Below are positions 28,397 to 37,561 of a DNA stretch of 64,000 bases, one piece after another. Each line of letters begins with the position of its first letter. The first letter of the stretch is position 1. The stretch is from Mycobacterium sp. ELW1. Its GTDB lineage: Bacteria > Actinomycetota > Actinomycetes > Mycobacteriales > Mycobacteriaceae. The notes below the pieces were generated by a model. That model was not told the DNA's origin. It worked only from the letters and a program-made list of their open reading frames with translations, and did no database searches. A program made the position numbers and the translations under genes. The stretch lies in contig NZ_CP032155.1 of assembly GCF_008329905.1 (NCBI RefSeq), positions 2,914,001 through 2,978,000 of the forward strand, given 5' to 3'.

Positions 28397-30733
28397 GTGA
28401 CCGCTCCCGCGCTGCTCGCCGGCGTGCGAGTGCTGGATCTGTGCGACCAGACCGGCGACCCGGTCACCCGGCTGCTGGCCGACCTTGGTGCCGATGTCAT
28501 CAAGGTCGAGGCGCCGGGAGGTAGCCCCGCCCGCCGGGCGCTGCCCACCCTCGACGGCGTCAGCATCCCGTTCGCGCTACACAACGCGAACAAGCGCGCC
28601 CTGGTGCTCGATCCCGCCGCCGACGCCGACCGGCGCCGGTTCGTCGAGCTGGCCGGCGAGGCCGACATCCTCGTCGACAGCGGAACCCCCGGTCTGGTGG
28701 CGGAGTTCGGCACCTCCGGAGCCGCGTTGGCCGACCAGTTCCCGCAGCTGGTCGCGATGTCGGTCACCGACTTCGGCGCCGAGGGTCCGCGGGCGTCGTG
28801 GCGAGCCAGTGACCCGGTGCTCTACGCGATGTCCACGGCGCTGTCTCGGTCGGGACCGATGACGGGCACACCGGTGCTGCCCCCGGACGGTATCGCCTCC
28901 ACCACCGCGGCCGTGCAGGCGGCATGGGCGGTACTGGTGGCGTACTTCAACCGATTGCGCTGTGGGACCGGCGATTACATCGACTTCTCCCGGTACGACG
29001 CCGTGGTGCTGGCATTGGATCCGCCGTTCGGGACGCAGGGTCAGGCCGCGACCGCCCGCAACGCGGCCGAGCGCTGGCGCGGCAGGCCGCGAAATCAGGA
29101 TTCGTATCCGATCTTCGCCTGCCGCGACGGCTATGTGCGGATCTGTGTGCTGGCGCCCCGGCAGTGGCGCGGCATGCGGGCATGGCTGGGGGAGCCAGAA
29201 CAGTTCCAGGACCCGGTCTTCGACTCGATTGCCGCCCGCACCAAAGCCTTCGGTGAGCTCGGCCAGTTGATGGCCGCGCTGTTCGCCGACAAGACGATGG
29301 CTCAGCTGGTTGCCGAGGGTCAGGCGCACGGCGTACCGATCGCCGCAGTGCTGACTCCGTCGCAAGCGCTGGAGTCCGAGCATCTCACCGAGGTCGGGGC
29401 GCTGCTCGACGCCGAGTTGGCGCCCGGCGTGACGGCTCGGGTACCGGCCGGCTACTGGGTGGTCGACGGCAGCCACGCCGGATACCGCACACCGGCACCC
29501 GGCCTCGATGGCAACGACACCCGTTGGGCATCAGCGCAATTCGCGCCCGCTTCCACCCAGGCGGTGGGTGCCCGGCCGCTGGCCGGGGTCCGGGTACTGG
29601 ACCTCGGCGTCATCGTCGCCGGCGGTGAACTGAGCCGGCTGTTCGGCGACCTCGGCGCCGAGGTGATCAAGATCGAGAGTGCCGGCTACCCCGACGGCCT
29701 GCGCCAGAAGCGTCCCGATCAGCAGATCAGCGAGTCGTTCGCCCGCGCTCATCGCAACCAGCTCGGCCTGGGCCTGGAGTTGCGCAGCCCCGCGGGTGCC
29801 GAGGTGTTCGGCAGGCTGGTGGCCGCCTCCGATGCGGTGTTCGCCAACTTCAAGCCGGGAACCCTGGCCGCACTTGGCTTTACCGCCGAACGACTGCGGG
29901 AGCTCAATCCCGGCCTGGTACTGGCCGAAAGCAGCGCATTCGGGGACACCGGCCCGTGGAGCAAGCGCCTGGGGTACGGCCCGCTGGTACGCGCGACGAT
30001 CGGCGTGACCCGGCTGTGGACGTCGCAGGAACCTGCTGCGCCCACTGCGCGGCATGCGTTCTACGACGCGACGACGATCTTCCCTGACCATGTCGTGGGA
30101 CGGATCAGCGCGATCGGGGCGCTGGCCGGACTGATCCGACGCGAGCGGGACGGGATCGGCGCCCGGACCCACGTGTCGCAGGCCGAAGCCGCGATCAACC
30201 AACTCGACACCCTCTACGTCACGCTGGCCGCCGCCGCGACCGGAGTCGGGCACATCGAGCCGGATCCCGCCGCGCATCTGGTGCTTGCGTGCGCCGGGGA
30301 TGACGAATGGTGCGTGGTGTCTATTCGGTCCGATGCCGACCGCAAGGCGGTGGCCGCCGTCATCGGCGACACGGAGCTGGCGGACTGGACCAGGGCGCGC
30401 TCGCCGCTGCAGGTTGCCGAGGCGCTGCAGGCCGCCGGGGTGCCCGCCGGCCCGATGAACCGGGTCGCCGACCTGGCCGACGACCCGCAGCTGACGTTGC
30501 GAAAAGTGTTCAGCGACATGGTCCATCCGCTGCTCGAGCATCCGCTGCCGACCGAGGCCGGGCCGGCGCCCTACCGCCACATCCCGCCCGCGCCCCAGCG
30601 CCCCGCGCCGCTGCCCGGCGCAGACACCCGCCAGATCTGTCGCGACGTGCTGAACATGACGGCCGACGAGATCGACCAGCTGATCGCCGACGGCGTGCTG
30701 TTCGCTGCGGCCGCCGAAACCCAGGAGCGATGA
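28397..30733 (+). CDS. Double CaiB/BaiF (class III) CoA-transferase (Rv1866-like)
   Basis: 778 residues from the GTG at 28397, the same length as Rv1866. The protein is an internal duplication of CoA-transferase family III: each half starts with a matching motif, LLAGVRVLDLCDQTGDPVTR and LAGVRVLDLGVIVAGGELSR, followed by LGADVIKVE or LGAEVIKIE. These enzymes move CoA between carboxylic acids. The substrate is unknown; the adjoining aldehyde dehydrogenase gene (start 2 bases after its stop) suggests a shared catabolic or lipid-related pathway. The frame is open further upstream, but this start has the family's N-terminus. Confidence 0.9.
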   Translation: MTAPALLAGVRVLDLCDQTGDPVTRLLADLGADVIKVEAPGGSPARRALPTLDGVSIPFALHNANKRALVLDPAADADRRRFVELAGEADILVDSGTPGLVAEFGTSGAALADQFPQLVAMSVTDFGAEGPRASWRASDPVLYAMSTALSRSGPMTGTPVLPPDGIASTTAAVQAAWAVLVAYFNRLRCGTGDYIDFSRYDAVVLALDPPFGTQGQAATARNAAERWRGRPRNQDSYPIFACRDGYVRICVLAPRQWRGMRAWLGEPEQFQDPVFDSIAARTKAFGELGQLMAALFADKTMAQLVAEGQAHGVPIAAVLTPSQALESEHLTEVGALLDAELAPGVTARVPAGYWVVDGSHAGYRTPAPGLDGNDTRWASAQFAPASTQAVGARPLAGVRVLDLGVIVAGGELSRLFGDLGAEVIKIESAGYPDGLRQKRPDQQISESFARAHRNQLGLGLELRSPAGAEVFGRLVAASDAVFANFKPGTLAALGFTAERLRELNPGLVLAESSAFGDTGPWSKRLGYGPLVRATIGVTRLWTSQEPAAPTARHAFYDATTIFPDHVVGRISAIGALAGLIRRERDGIGARTHVSQAEAAINQLDTLYVTLAAAATGVGHIEPDPAAHLVLACAGDDEWCVVSIRSDADRKAVAAVIGDTELADWTRARSPLQVAEALQAAGVPAGPMNRVADLADDPQLTLRKVFSDMVHPLLEHPLPTEAGPAPYRHIPPAPQRPAPLPGADTRQICRDVLNMTADEIDQLIADGVLFAAAAETQER

Positions 30734-30734
30734 G

Positions 30735-32170
30735 ATGACCACCGCCGCAGAGATTTTCGTCGATGGAAAGTTCCTCAAGGCCGATCAGGTGCAGCCGGTG
30801 ATAGAAGCGGCGACCGGTGAGCCGCTGGGCGACGGCGCCAGCGCCACCGAGGCCGATATCGACGCCGCGGTGGCCGCCGCGCGGGCCGCCCTCGCGCAGT
30901 GGCAGTCCACCTCGCCCGATCACCGGGCCGACGTGCTCACCGCCTTCGCTGCAGCCCTGGAGAGCCGCGCGCGGTCCACCGACGAACTGGTGAGCCGTGA
31001 GAACGGCATGCCGATGTCGCTGTCGCGCGGTGCCAACGGGCGCTTCCCGGCCGCCCTGATGCGCTACTACGCGCAGCTGATCACCGATACACCGATCGAG
31101 GAAATCCGCCCGAGCATGATCGGGCACACCGTCGTGCGCCGGGAAGCCATCGGTGTGGTGGCCGCGATCGTGCCGTGGAACTATCCGCAGGCGCTGGCCG
31201 CGTTCAAGCTGGCGCCCGCGCTGGCGGCCGGCTGCACGGTGGTGCTCAAGGCCGCCCCCGAAACCGCACTGGACGCCTTGGTGTTCGCCCACGCCGCCCA
31301 GGAGGCCGGGCTGCCCGCGGGCGTGCTCAACATCGTTCCCGGCGGCGCGGCGGCCGGCGCCTACCTGGTATCGCATCCCGGCGTGGACAAGGTGACGTTC
31401 ACCGGGTCGACGGTCGCCGGCCGGGCGATCGGCGAGGTGTGCGGCCGGTTGCTGCGCCCGGTCACCCTCGAGCTGGGCGGAAAATCGGCCGCGATCATCC
31501 TCGACGACGCCGACCTGGACGCCACCGTCCAAGGCCTGCGGAACGCGTCGTTCGTCAACAACGGCCAGACCTGCCACCTCAGTTCGCGGATCCTGGCGCC
31601 TCGATCGCGCTACGGCGAGGTGCTCGACGCGCTCGTCGGCATGGTCGGTGACCTCACTGTCGGTGATCCGCTGGACAGGTCGACCGATATCGGCCCGCTG
31701 GTCAGCGCCCGTCAACGCGAGCGGGTGCTGGGCTACATCGAATCCGGGAAGGCAAGCTCGGCGAAACTGGTTGCGGGCGGCTCGGTTCCGGCCGATCAGC
31801 CGCGCGGCTGGTTCGTCTCGCCGACGGTGTTCGCCGACGTCGACAACTCTGATCAGATCGCCCAGGAGGAGATCTTCGGGCCGGTGCTCGCGGTGATCCC
31901 GTACGACGGCGACGACGAGGCCGTCGCGCTGGCCAACGACAGCGAGTTCGGCCTGGCGGGCACGGTGTGGTCGACCGACGACGAGCGGGCCATCGAGATC
32001 GCCCGTGCGGTGCGCACCGGCACCGTCGGAATCAACGACTACCAGCTGGACTTCCGTGCGCCTTTCGGGGAGTGAAGGCCAGCGGTATCGGCCGCGAGCT
32101 CGGCCCGGAGGGTCTGGACGCCTTCTTCGCCCTCAAGTCGATCTACCGGGTCGGACCCGCAGACGACTGA
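30735..32170 (+). CDS. NAD(P)-dependent aldehyde dehydrogenase, frameshifted near the 3' end
   Basis: ALDH superfamily enzyme oxidising an aldehyde to the acid. The catalytic Glu is in TLELGGKSA (about residue 245) and the nucleophilic Cys in NNGQTCHLSS (about 279); the cofactor region VPWNYPQALAAFKLAPAL is intact. The frame ends early after RAPFGE. Inserting one G into the run 32067-32070 restores FGGVKASGIGRELGPEGL and continues to the TGA at 32168, giving ~478 residues. So the gene is complete apart from one base. It starts 2 bases after the CoA-transferase gene and is probably co-transcribed. Confidence 0.88.
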
Positions 32171-32211
32171 GTGGCCACCCGTGACGCGTCCGCGTCACGA
32201 ATGGCCACTCA
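32168..32211. terminator. Large bidirectional terminator hairpin
   Basis: Outer arms TGAGTGGCCA/TGGCCACTCA (10 bp) and inner arms CGTGACGCG/CGCGTCACG (9 bp) are separated only by a CC/AA internal mismatch. The stop codon of the aldehyde dehydrogenase frame is part of the 5' arm. It stands between convergent genes and can serve both. Confidence 0.85.
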
Positions 32212-32245
32212 GCTAAGGGTGTGGTTAACCCGGTGCCAGCCCGTG

Positions 32246-32707
32246 CTAGCCCGTTCCGAGGCAGCCCACGCCGTTGACGCAGCCGCCGGCTCCGCCCGGT
32301 CCTGCGCCGCCCTGGACGCCCGGAGCCGATCCGCTGACACCGCCCGGTCCGGCGCCGCCCTGGACACCTGGAGCCGATCCGTTGACACCGCCCGGTCCGG
32401 CGCCGCCTTCGACACCTGGAGCCGATCCGCTGACACCGCCCGGTCCGGCGCCGCCTTCGACACCTGGCGCCGTGCCTGTCACGCCGCCGGGCGCCGTGCC
32501 CGTCGCGCCACCAGGCGCTGTGGTGTCACCGCCGGCCGGACTGGTCGTCACAACCACGGACGAGGTCGGCGACGTCGTCGTGGTCGTCGACGTGCTCGTC
32601 TTGGAACTGTCATCGCTGCTGCCGCAGCCGACGGCAAGCGTCAGTACCGCGGCGCCACCGACCAGTGTCATAGCGGCCCTTGACATCACTCCCGATCCCA
32701 CAGCCAT
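32246..32707 (-). CDS. Low-complexity lipoprotein with 16-residue tandem repeats
   Basis: 153 residues. N-terminal signal ending in the lipobox LAVGC (lipidation Cys about residue 28), then a Ser/Thr-rich linker suited to glycosylation. About four 16-residue repeats of the form SAPGVEGGAGPGGVSG follow, and the C-terminus is short with two Cys (GGCVNGVGCLG). It is therefore a surface-anchored, unstructured Gly/Pro-rich protein of unknown function. ATG at 32707 is used; an internal ATG seven codons on (32686) is possible. Repeat number may vary between strains. Confidence 0.75.
   Translation of the reverse strand: MAVGSGVMSRAAMTLVGGAAVLTLAVGCGSSDDSSKTSTSTTTTTSPTSSVVVTTSPAGGDTTAPGGATGTAPGGVTGTAPGVEGGAGPGGVSGSAPGVEGGAGPGGVNGSAPGVQGGAGPGGVSGSAPGVQGGAGPGGAGGCVNGVGCLGTG
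32293..32484. repeat. 48-bp tandem repeat, four copies
   Basis: Units at 32293-32340, 32341-32388, 32389-32436 and 32437-32484 share the pattern beginning CGCCCGGTCCGGCGCCGCC; the first and last are diverged. The unit length is a multiple of three and encodes the 16-residue repeat of the lipoprotein. Confidence 0.85.
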
Positions 32708-32742
32708 GCGGCCCTCACTTCCTTGTTAGGGGACGCTTGGGC

Positions 32743-32763
32743 TTTACCCGCCGCGGCGGTAAA
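32743..32763 (-). terminator. Hairpin after the alpha/beta hydrolase gene
   Basis: TTTACC (32743-32748) and GGTAAA (32758-32763) flank a self-complementary GCCGCGGC-type core. It lies 24 bases beyond the stop of the minus-strand hydrolase gene and before the lipoprotein start. Confidence 0.5.
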
Positions 32764-32786
32764 CAAATCCTGAACGCGGGCGGGGA

Positions 32787-33533
32787 TCAGTCGAGGGAGT
32801 CCCAGAACTGCGTCAGCGCGGTGGCGCCGCGCACCGGATCCTGCAGCATCCACCAGTGTCCGAGCCCGTCGAGCACCTCGGTGCGGGCCCCGGCCTGCTC
32901 GGCGGCCGCGCGCCGCTGCTCCTCGGTGCCGACGAAGTGGTCCTCGGTGGCCAGCAGTGACAGACCAGGGCGCGCGGTGGCGTTGACCAGGTGCCGTCCC
33001 GCCTCGGCGACGGCGGGCTGCGCTGCCGAGCGGTACAGCGTCAGGATGGCCCGGCCCATCTCGGGTCCCTGCGCGAGCGCCATCTCGGTGGCGACGGCCG
33101 CCGAGATGCCCAACCCCGTCATCTGGGCGACGCGGTCGTCGAGCGAACCGCCGATCATCGCTTCGATCAGTGCTTCGCCTTCGCCGGGGGTCTGCCAGAC
33201 CTGAGCCATGTCGTGCCAGACGTAGTCGGGATGCAGGATCCCCAGCACGTCACTGGCCCAGCTGCGGACCAGTTCGGGGCGGTGGATGACGGCGTTGAGC
33301 ACATGGCCGCCGCCCCAGTCGTGGCCGACGAGGTCGACGGGGTCGTCGAAGCGCTCCAATTCGCCGATGAGCCAGTCCCGGTAGGCGACCATGGTCGCCG
33401 GGAAGTCGTCGGGTAGCGGCGCACCGAAGCCGGGCGGCGACAGCCGCACCACGTCGTCGCGACCGAGTGCCTCGACCAGCGGGCCCCAGATCACGTCGGT
33501 TTCCGGATTGCCATGCACCAGAACGACCGTCAT
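32787..33533 (-). CDS. Alpha/beta hydrolase, epoxide hydrolase/haloalkane dehalogenase-like
   Basis: 248 residues of the alpha/beta-hydrolase fold. Oxyanion motif HGNPET (about residue 7), nucleophile elbow GHDWGG (Asp nucleophile, about residue 70) and a C-terminal GHWWM that supplies the catalytic His. An Asp nucleophile points to the epoxide hydrolase or haloalkane dehalogenase branch and away from serine esterases. The substrate is unknown. It is transcribed toward the repeat lipoprotein and is divergent from the thiolase-like gene. Confidence 0.85.
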   Translation of the reverse strand: MTVVLVHGNPETDVIWGPLVEALGRDDVVRLSPPGFGAPLPDDFPATMVAYRDWLIGELERFDDPVDLVGHDWGGGHVLNAVIHRPELVRSWASDVLGILHPDYVWHDMAQVWQTPGEGEALIEAMIGGSLDDRVAQMTGLGISAAVATEMALAQGPEMGRAILTLYRSAAQPAVAEAGRHLVNATARPGLSLLATEDHFVGTEEQRRAAAEQAGARTEVLDGLGHWWMLQDPVRGATALTQFWDSLD

Positions 33534-33649
33534 GGCGCCATCCTGGCACGGCTGCCTGCGCAGGAGAACCGCCCATCTGGCCGGCGGCCGGCCGATGCTA
33601 GGTTTTGACAGGCGTCAAACGCCGTCACGACTACAGATAGGGGCCGTCG

Positions 33650-35116
33650 ATGGATCCTCGGACGCCGGTATTGGTCGCGGCGGGACAGGTCAACCAGCGC
33701 GACGACGCGCAGATCGAACCCGTCGACCTGATGGTTGCGGCCGCGCGCGAGGCCGCCGATTCGGCGGTTCTGCAGGCCGTCGACGCCATCCGGGTGGTCA
33801 ACCTGCTGTCGTGGCGCTACCGCGACCCGGGCCTGCTGCTGGGCCAGCGGATCGGCGCCCGCAACCCTTCGACGTACTACACCGGGGTGGGTGGCAACAC
33901 GCCCCAGTCCCTGGTCAATCAGGCCTGCCTGGACATCCAGCAGGGTCGCGCCGAGGTCGTCCTGCTCGCCGGCGGGGAGACGTGGCGAAACCGAAAGCGT
34001 ATGCAGGCCGGCGGAATCAAGCCTGACTGGACTCGTCAGGGTGAGGATGTCGCAGTGCCGCCGGGTGCCGAGGACGAGGTCCCGATGTCCAGCCCGGCCG
34101 AAGAGCGCATCGGGCTGCTGCTGCCGTCGCACGTCTATCCGCTCTTCGAGCAGGCGCTGCGGATCGCGCGCGGCGAGAGCGTCGCCGATCACCAGCGCCG
34201 GGTCGCCGAGATGTGGTCGCGGTTCAGCGCGGTGGCCGCCGACAACCCGCATGCATGGAGCCGCGAAGCGCGCAGCGCCGAGGAGATCGGGCAGGCCGGT
34301 CCGGACAACCGGATGATCAGCTGGCCGTACCCGAAGCTGATGAACTCCAACAACATGGTCAACCAGGCCGCCGTGGTCATCCTGTGCTCGGCCGAGAAGG
34401 CCACCGCGCTGCAGATCCCGCGCGATCAGTGGATTTTCCCCTACGCAGGCACCGATTCGCACGACACCTACTCAGTGGCTGAACGCCACGAGCTGCACCG
34501 GTCACCCGCGATCCGGATCGCCGGGCGCCGCGCGCTCGAACTGGCCGGGGTCGGCGTCGACGACCTGGCGCACATCGACGTCTACTCGTGCTTCCCGTCG
34601 GCGGTGCAGGTGGCCGCCGGCGAGCTCGGCCTGCCCACCGACGACCCGCGGCGACCGTTGACCGTCACCGGCGGGCTGACCTTCGCCGGCGGCCCGTGGA
34701 ACAACTACGTCATGCACTCCATCGCCACGATGGCCGGGCTGCTGCGCGACGCCCCCGCGGCCTACGGCCTCATCACCGCCAACGGCGGGTTCCTCACCAA
34801 GCACAGCTTCGGTGTGTACAGCGCGACCCCGCCGCCGGCGGCCTTCCGATGGGAGGACGTCCAGTCCGAGGTCGACCGCGAACCCACCCGCACCGCGGTG
34901 GTCGAATGGGAGGGCGAGGGCACCGTCGAGTCCTGGACCACGCCGTTCGATCGCGACGGCCGCCCGGAAAAGGCGTTCCTTGCGGTGCGGACCCCCGACG
35001 ACGCCCGCGCGATGGCCATAATCGACGACGCCGACGCGGCGGCGGTCACCGTGGCCGAAGACATCGCCGGTGCGAAGGTCCGGGTGCACGCCGACGGCCG
35101 GGCCAACCTGTCCTGA
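33650..35116 (+). CDS. Thiolase-like acetyl-CoA acetyltransferase family protein (Rv1867-like)
   Basis: 488 residues. The N-terminus MDPRTPVLVAAGQ and overall layout match the Rv1867 group of the thiolase superfamily. Recognisable parts are GVGGNTPQSLVNQACLDIQQG, IDVYSCFPSAVQVAAGELGL and TVTGGLTFAGGPWNNY. The usual C-terminal thiolase CxG active-site motif is not evident, so classical thiolysis is uncertain. A role in acyl-CoA metabolism is inferred from the family and the nearby CoA-transferase. Same order as Rv1866-Rv1867-Rv1868. Confidence 0.82.
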   Translation: MDPRTPVLVAAGQVNQRDDAQIEPVDLMVAAAREAADSAVLQAVDAIRVVNLLSWRYRDPGLLLGQRIGARNPSTYYTGVGGNTPQSLVNQACLDIQQGRAEVVLLAGGETWRNRKRMQAGGIKPDWTRQGEDVAVPPGAEDEVPMSSPAEERIGLLLPSHVYPLFEQALRIARGESVADHQRRVAEMWSRFSAVAADNPHAWSREARSAEEIGQAGPDNRMISWPYPKLMNSNNMVNQAAVVILCSAEKATALQIPRDQWIFPYAGTDSHDTYSVAERHELHRSPAIRIAGRRALELAGVGVDDLAHIDVYSCFPSAVQVAAGELGLPTDDPRRPLTVTGGLTFAGGPWNNYVMHSIATMAGLLRDAPAAYGLITANGGFLTKHSFGVYSATPPPAAFRWEDVQSEVDREPTRTAVVEWEGEGTVESWTTPFDRDGRPEKAFLAVRTPDDARAMAIIDDADAAAVTVAEDIAGAKVRVHADGRANLS

Positions 35117-35205
35117 TCCGCTTCTCCCGTGGCGAGAAACGGCGATTTTTTCCCCGCGACCTGCTTATTCTCGTCGAAGCACGACGGGGGAACTAGGGGC
35201 GTGGC

Positions 35206-37542
35206 ATGCGGATCTTGGTCACGGAAGTCACCGGAGAGCTAGGTCGCGCCCTCGCCCAGAGCCTGCTGGCCGCGGGCCATGAGGTCTACGGCATCGCCGA
35301 GCGTGCGCACCGCGACCTCGATGCGGGCGTCGAGTTCGTCGCGGCGGCGCTGAGCCACCCGGTGCTGTACCGGTTGGCCGAGCTGGCCGACGTGGTCGTC
35401 CAGTTGCCCGCCGAAGGGCGCGATCTGACCCGCCCCGCCGATGTCGCCCGGGTCTGTGACGCCGCCGCCCGCAGCGGTGCGCGGATCGTGTTCCCGTCGC
35501 TGTCCCTGCTGGCTCCGCGCGGCTTTCAGCAGGTGGAGGACCTGGTCAGCACGGGCTGGGCGCCGAGCCTGGTGGTGCGCATCGCCGCGCCGATGGGCCG
35601 GCAGGCCGACGCCCTGGTCTGCCGCTCTGTTGCAGCCCTGTTGGACGCCGACGCCACCGGACCGCTTCACGTGCTGCACATCGACGACCTGATCCGATTC
35701 CTGGTCCTGGCCGTCGGCACCGACCGCACCGGTGTTGTCGACCTGGCGGGGGTCGACACCACCAACGTCGTCTCCGCGGCGCGGCTCCTCGGCGGTGTGG
35801 ACCCGCGACCCAGGGTGCGCGGTGTGCCGGGCTGGCCGCAGTTGTGCCCCCCGCTCGACCTGGGCCCCTTGCGAACCGAGTGGGATTTCGAATGCGGTTG
35901 GGGTGCAAGCGATGCCGTCGCCGACACGGTACGCGGGCTGCAGGGCCGCAAGATCGGTGCGGGCGGCGCGTTCGCCGTCCCCGGGCGAGTGCCGCTGCCG
36001 GTCACCACCGTTCCGCGGGCGACCGGCACCAGGGCCGCACCCGAGGGCACCGACGGTGAATTCGACGACCGCATCGATCCGCGCTTCCCGGTGTTCGTGG
36101 CCGGCCCGCTGAGTGAGGCCACGGCAGGCCCGCTCACCCCGATGTCGCTGGATCTTCATCTGAGCGGGTTGCGGCTCGCCGGCCGGTCGCTGGCTGCGCT
36201 GCTGGATCTGCGCGGTGCGGTTGCCTGCGAATGGGAGAGCCGCCTGGTCGCGTCCTTCGGCCATCGCATTTATCTGGGCGCCTCGGCCCTCGCGGCCGCC
36301 GAGCCGCGACTTCCGGCCCGTGTGGCTGGTCTGTCGCGCCGATTGCGTGCCGCGGCTGACGTGCCGACGCCGGGCCCCGCTGCGCTCGCCACGGTCACCG
36401 GCGCCATGTCAGCGACTCGTCTGCAGGCCGGCGCCCGCATGTTCGGCCGCCACCTGCGGGCATACCGCGGCGCCGCGGACGCCGAACGGTGCGACACCAC
36501 CAAGCTCGAGATGATGCGCGATGCCAAGCTGGATGCCCGAATCCGGCTGCTGCGCAGCAGAGTTCATGAAGGTTGGACGTTGAGTGCGCTTGCGGTCGTG
36601 CTCGCCGAGGCGGTCCCGGCGCAGCTGAGCGGGGTGGATCAGCCGGTGAGCATCAGCGCCGAGATCACGTCGCTGGCGCGGGTGTTGCGCGCCCATCCGT
36701 ACGCGCGCGCCGCGTTGGAGGCAGGTGATATGGCGGCCACCCGCACCGGTGCGCCGATGCTGGCGAGTGCATTCTCCTCGGCGCTGGGCCATCTCGGGCA
36801 TCGCGGGCCGGGAGCCGTGGAGCTCGCGACGTCGCTGCTCGGTGATCGTCCGGACGCACTGCTGGCGGCGGCCGCCCGGGTGCGCGACTCAGGAGACGAT
36901 GACCACGCGACGGTGCCTGGTCCGCGGGCCTGCCGGGTGTTGGCCTATGACACCACCCTCCGGTACACCCATCAACTTCGGCTCGCGGTAAGGGAATTGG
37001 GCCTTCGGCTGGTGGCGGCAGACAAGATCGCGGTGCTCGACGACGTCTTCGCGCTGACCATCGACGAGGCGCTGGCCGTCCCCGCCGACACCCGGCTGCG
37101 CATCAAACGCCGCATCGCCGAACGCGAGCGGTTGCAGGCGGTACGACTGCCTGCCGTCATCGACGGTGCCTGGACGCCCGTGGCCGTAACAGAACCCGCG
37201 CAGGTCTCCGACGAGCTGCGCGGAACCGGACTGTTCCCCGGCGTCGCGGAAGGCACTGTCCGGGTGGTCGATTCGGCCGCCGACGCCGGGCTGGGTGCCG
37301 AGGACATCGCCGTCTTCTCCGCGGCCGACATCGACGCGGTGGCGCTGCTGGGCACACCTGCCGCAGTGCTGACCGACGGCGGTGCCACGCTGGGCGATGT
37401 GGGCGCGGCCGCCACCCACATCGGTGTGCCGTTCGTCGCGGGGGTCGCCGCCGGGTTGTGCACCGGCATGCGGGTCCGGGTGGACGGCTCGGCCGGGCTG
37501 GTCACCGTGCTGGCACCTGCCTGCGACGTGGTGCGGGTGTGA
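35206..37542 (+). CDS. Epimerase-like/PEP-utilising mobile domain fusion protein (Rv1868-like)
   Basis: 778 residues. The first ~240 form an NAD(P)-binding epimerase-type Rossmann domain (RILVTEVTGELGRALAQSLL). A long helical middle (about 330-640, including TTKLEMMRDAKLDARIRLLR) resembles the linker of PEP synthase-like proteins. The last ~90 residues resemble the swivelling phosphohistidine domain (FPGVAEGTVRVV, then LTDGGATLGDVGAAATHIG and VPFVAG). In true members the loop reads GG-x(3)-SH; here the Ser-His pair is Leu-Gly, so the phospho-carrier His is missing. No ATP-grasp domain is seen. Function unknown; binding or scaffolding is plausible. Confidence 0.75.
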   Translation: MRILVTEVTGELGRALAQSLLAAGHEVYGIAERAHRDLDAGVEFVAAALSHPVLYRLAELADVVVQLPAEGRDLTRPADVARVCDAAARSGARIVFPSLSLLAPRGFQQVEDLVSTGWAPSLVVRIAAPMGRQADALVCRSVAALLDADATGPLHVLHIDDLIRFLVLAVGTDRTGVVDLAGVDTTNVVSAARLLGGVDPRPRVRGVPGWPQLCPPLDLGPLRTEWDFECGWGASDAVADTVRGLQGRKIGAGGAFAVPGRVPLPVTTVPRATGTRAAPEGTDGEFDDRIDPRFPVFVAGPLSEATAGPLTPMSLDLHLSGLRLAGRSLAALLDLRGAVACEWESRLVASFGHRIYLGASALAAAEPRLPARVAGLSRRLRAAADVPTPGPAALATVTGAMSATRLQAGARMFGRHLRAYRGAADAERCDTTKLEMMRDAKLDARIRLLRSRVHEGWTLSALAVVLAEAVPAQLSGVDQPVSISAEITSLARVLRAHPYARAALEAGDMAATRTGAPMLASAFSSALGHLGHRGPGAVELATSLLGDRPDALLAAAARVRDSGDDDHATVPGPRACRVLAYDTTLRYTHQLRLAVRELGLRLVAADKIAVLDDVFALTIDEALAVPADTRLRIKRRIAERERLQAVRLPAVIDGAWTPVAVTEPAQVSDELRGTGLFPGVAEGTVRVVDSAADAGLGAEDIAVFSAADIDAVALLGTPAAVLTDGGATLGDVGAAATHIGVPFVAGVAAGLCTGMRVRVDGSAGLVTVLAPACDVVRV

Positions 37543-37561
37543 CGCGGTATACCGTGGCCCG

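Noticed and set aside
32293..32484. CRISPR array
   Set aside because: The 48-bp units are contiguous without spacers and encode protein repeats in frame.
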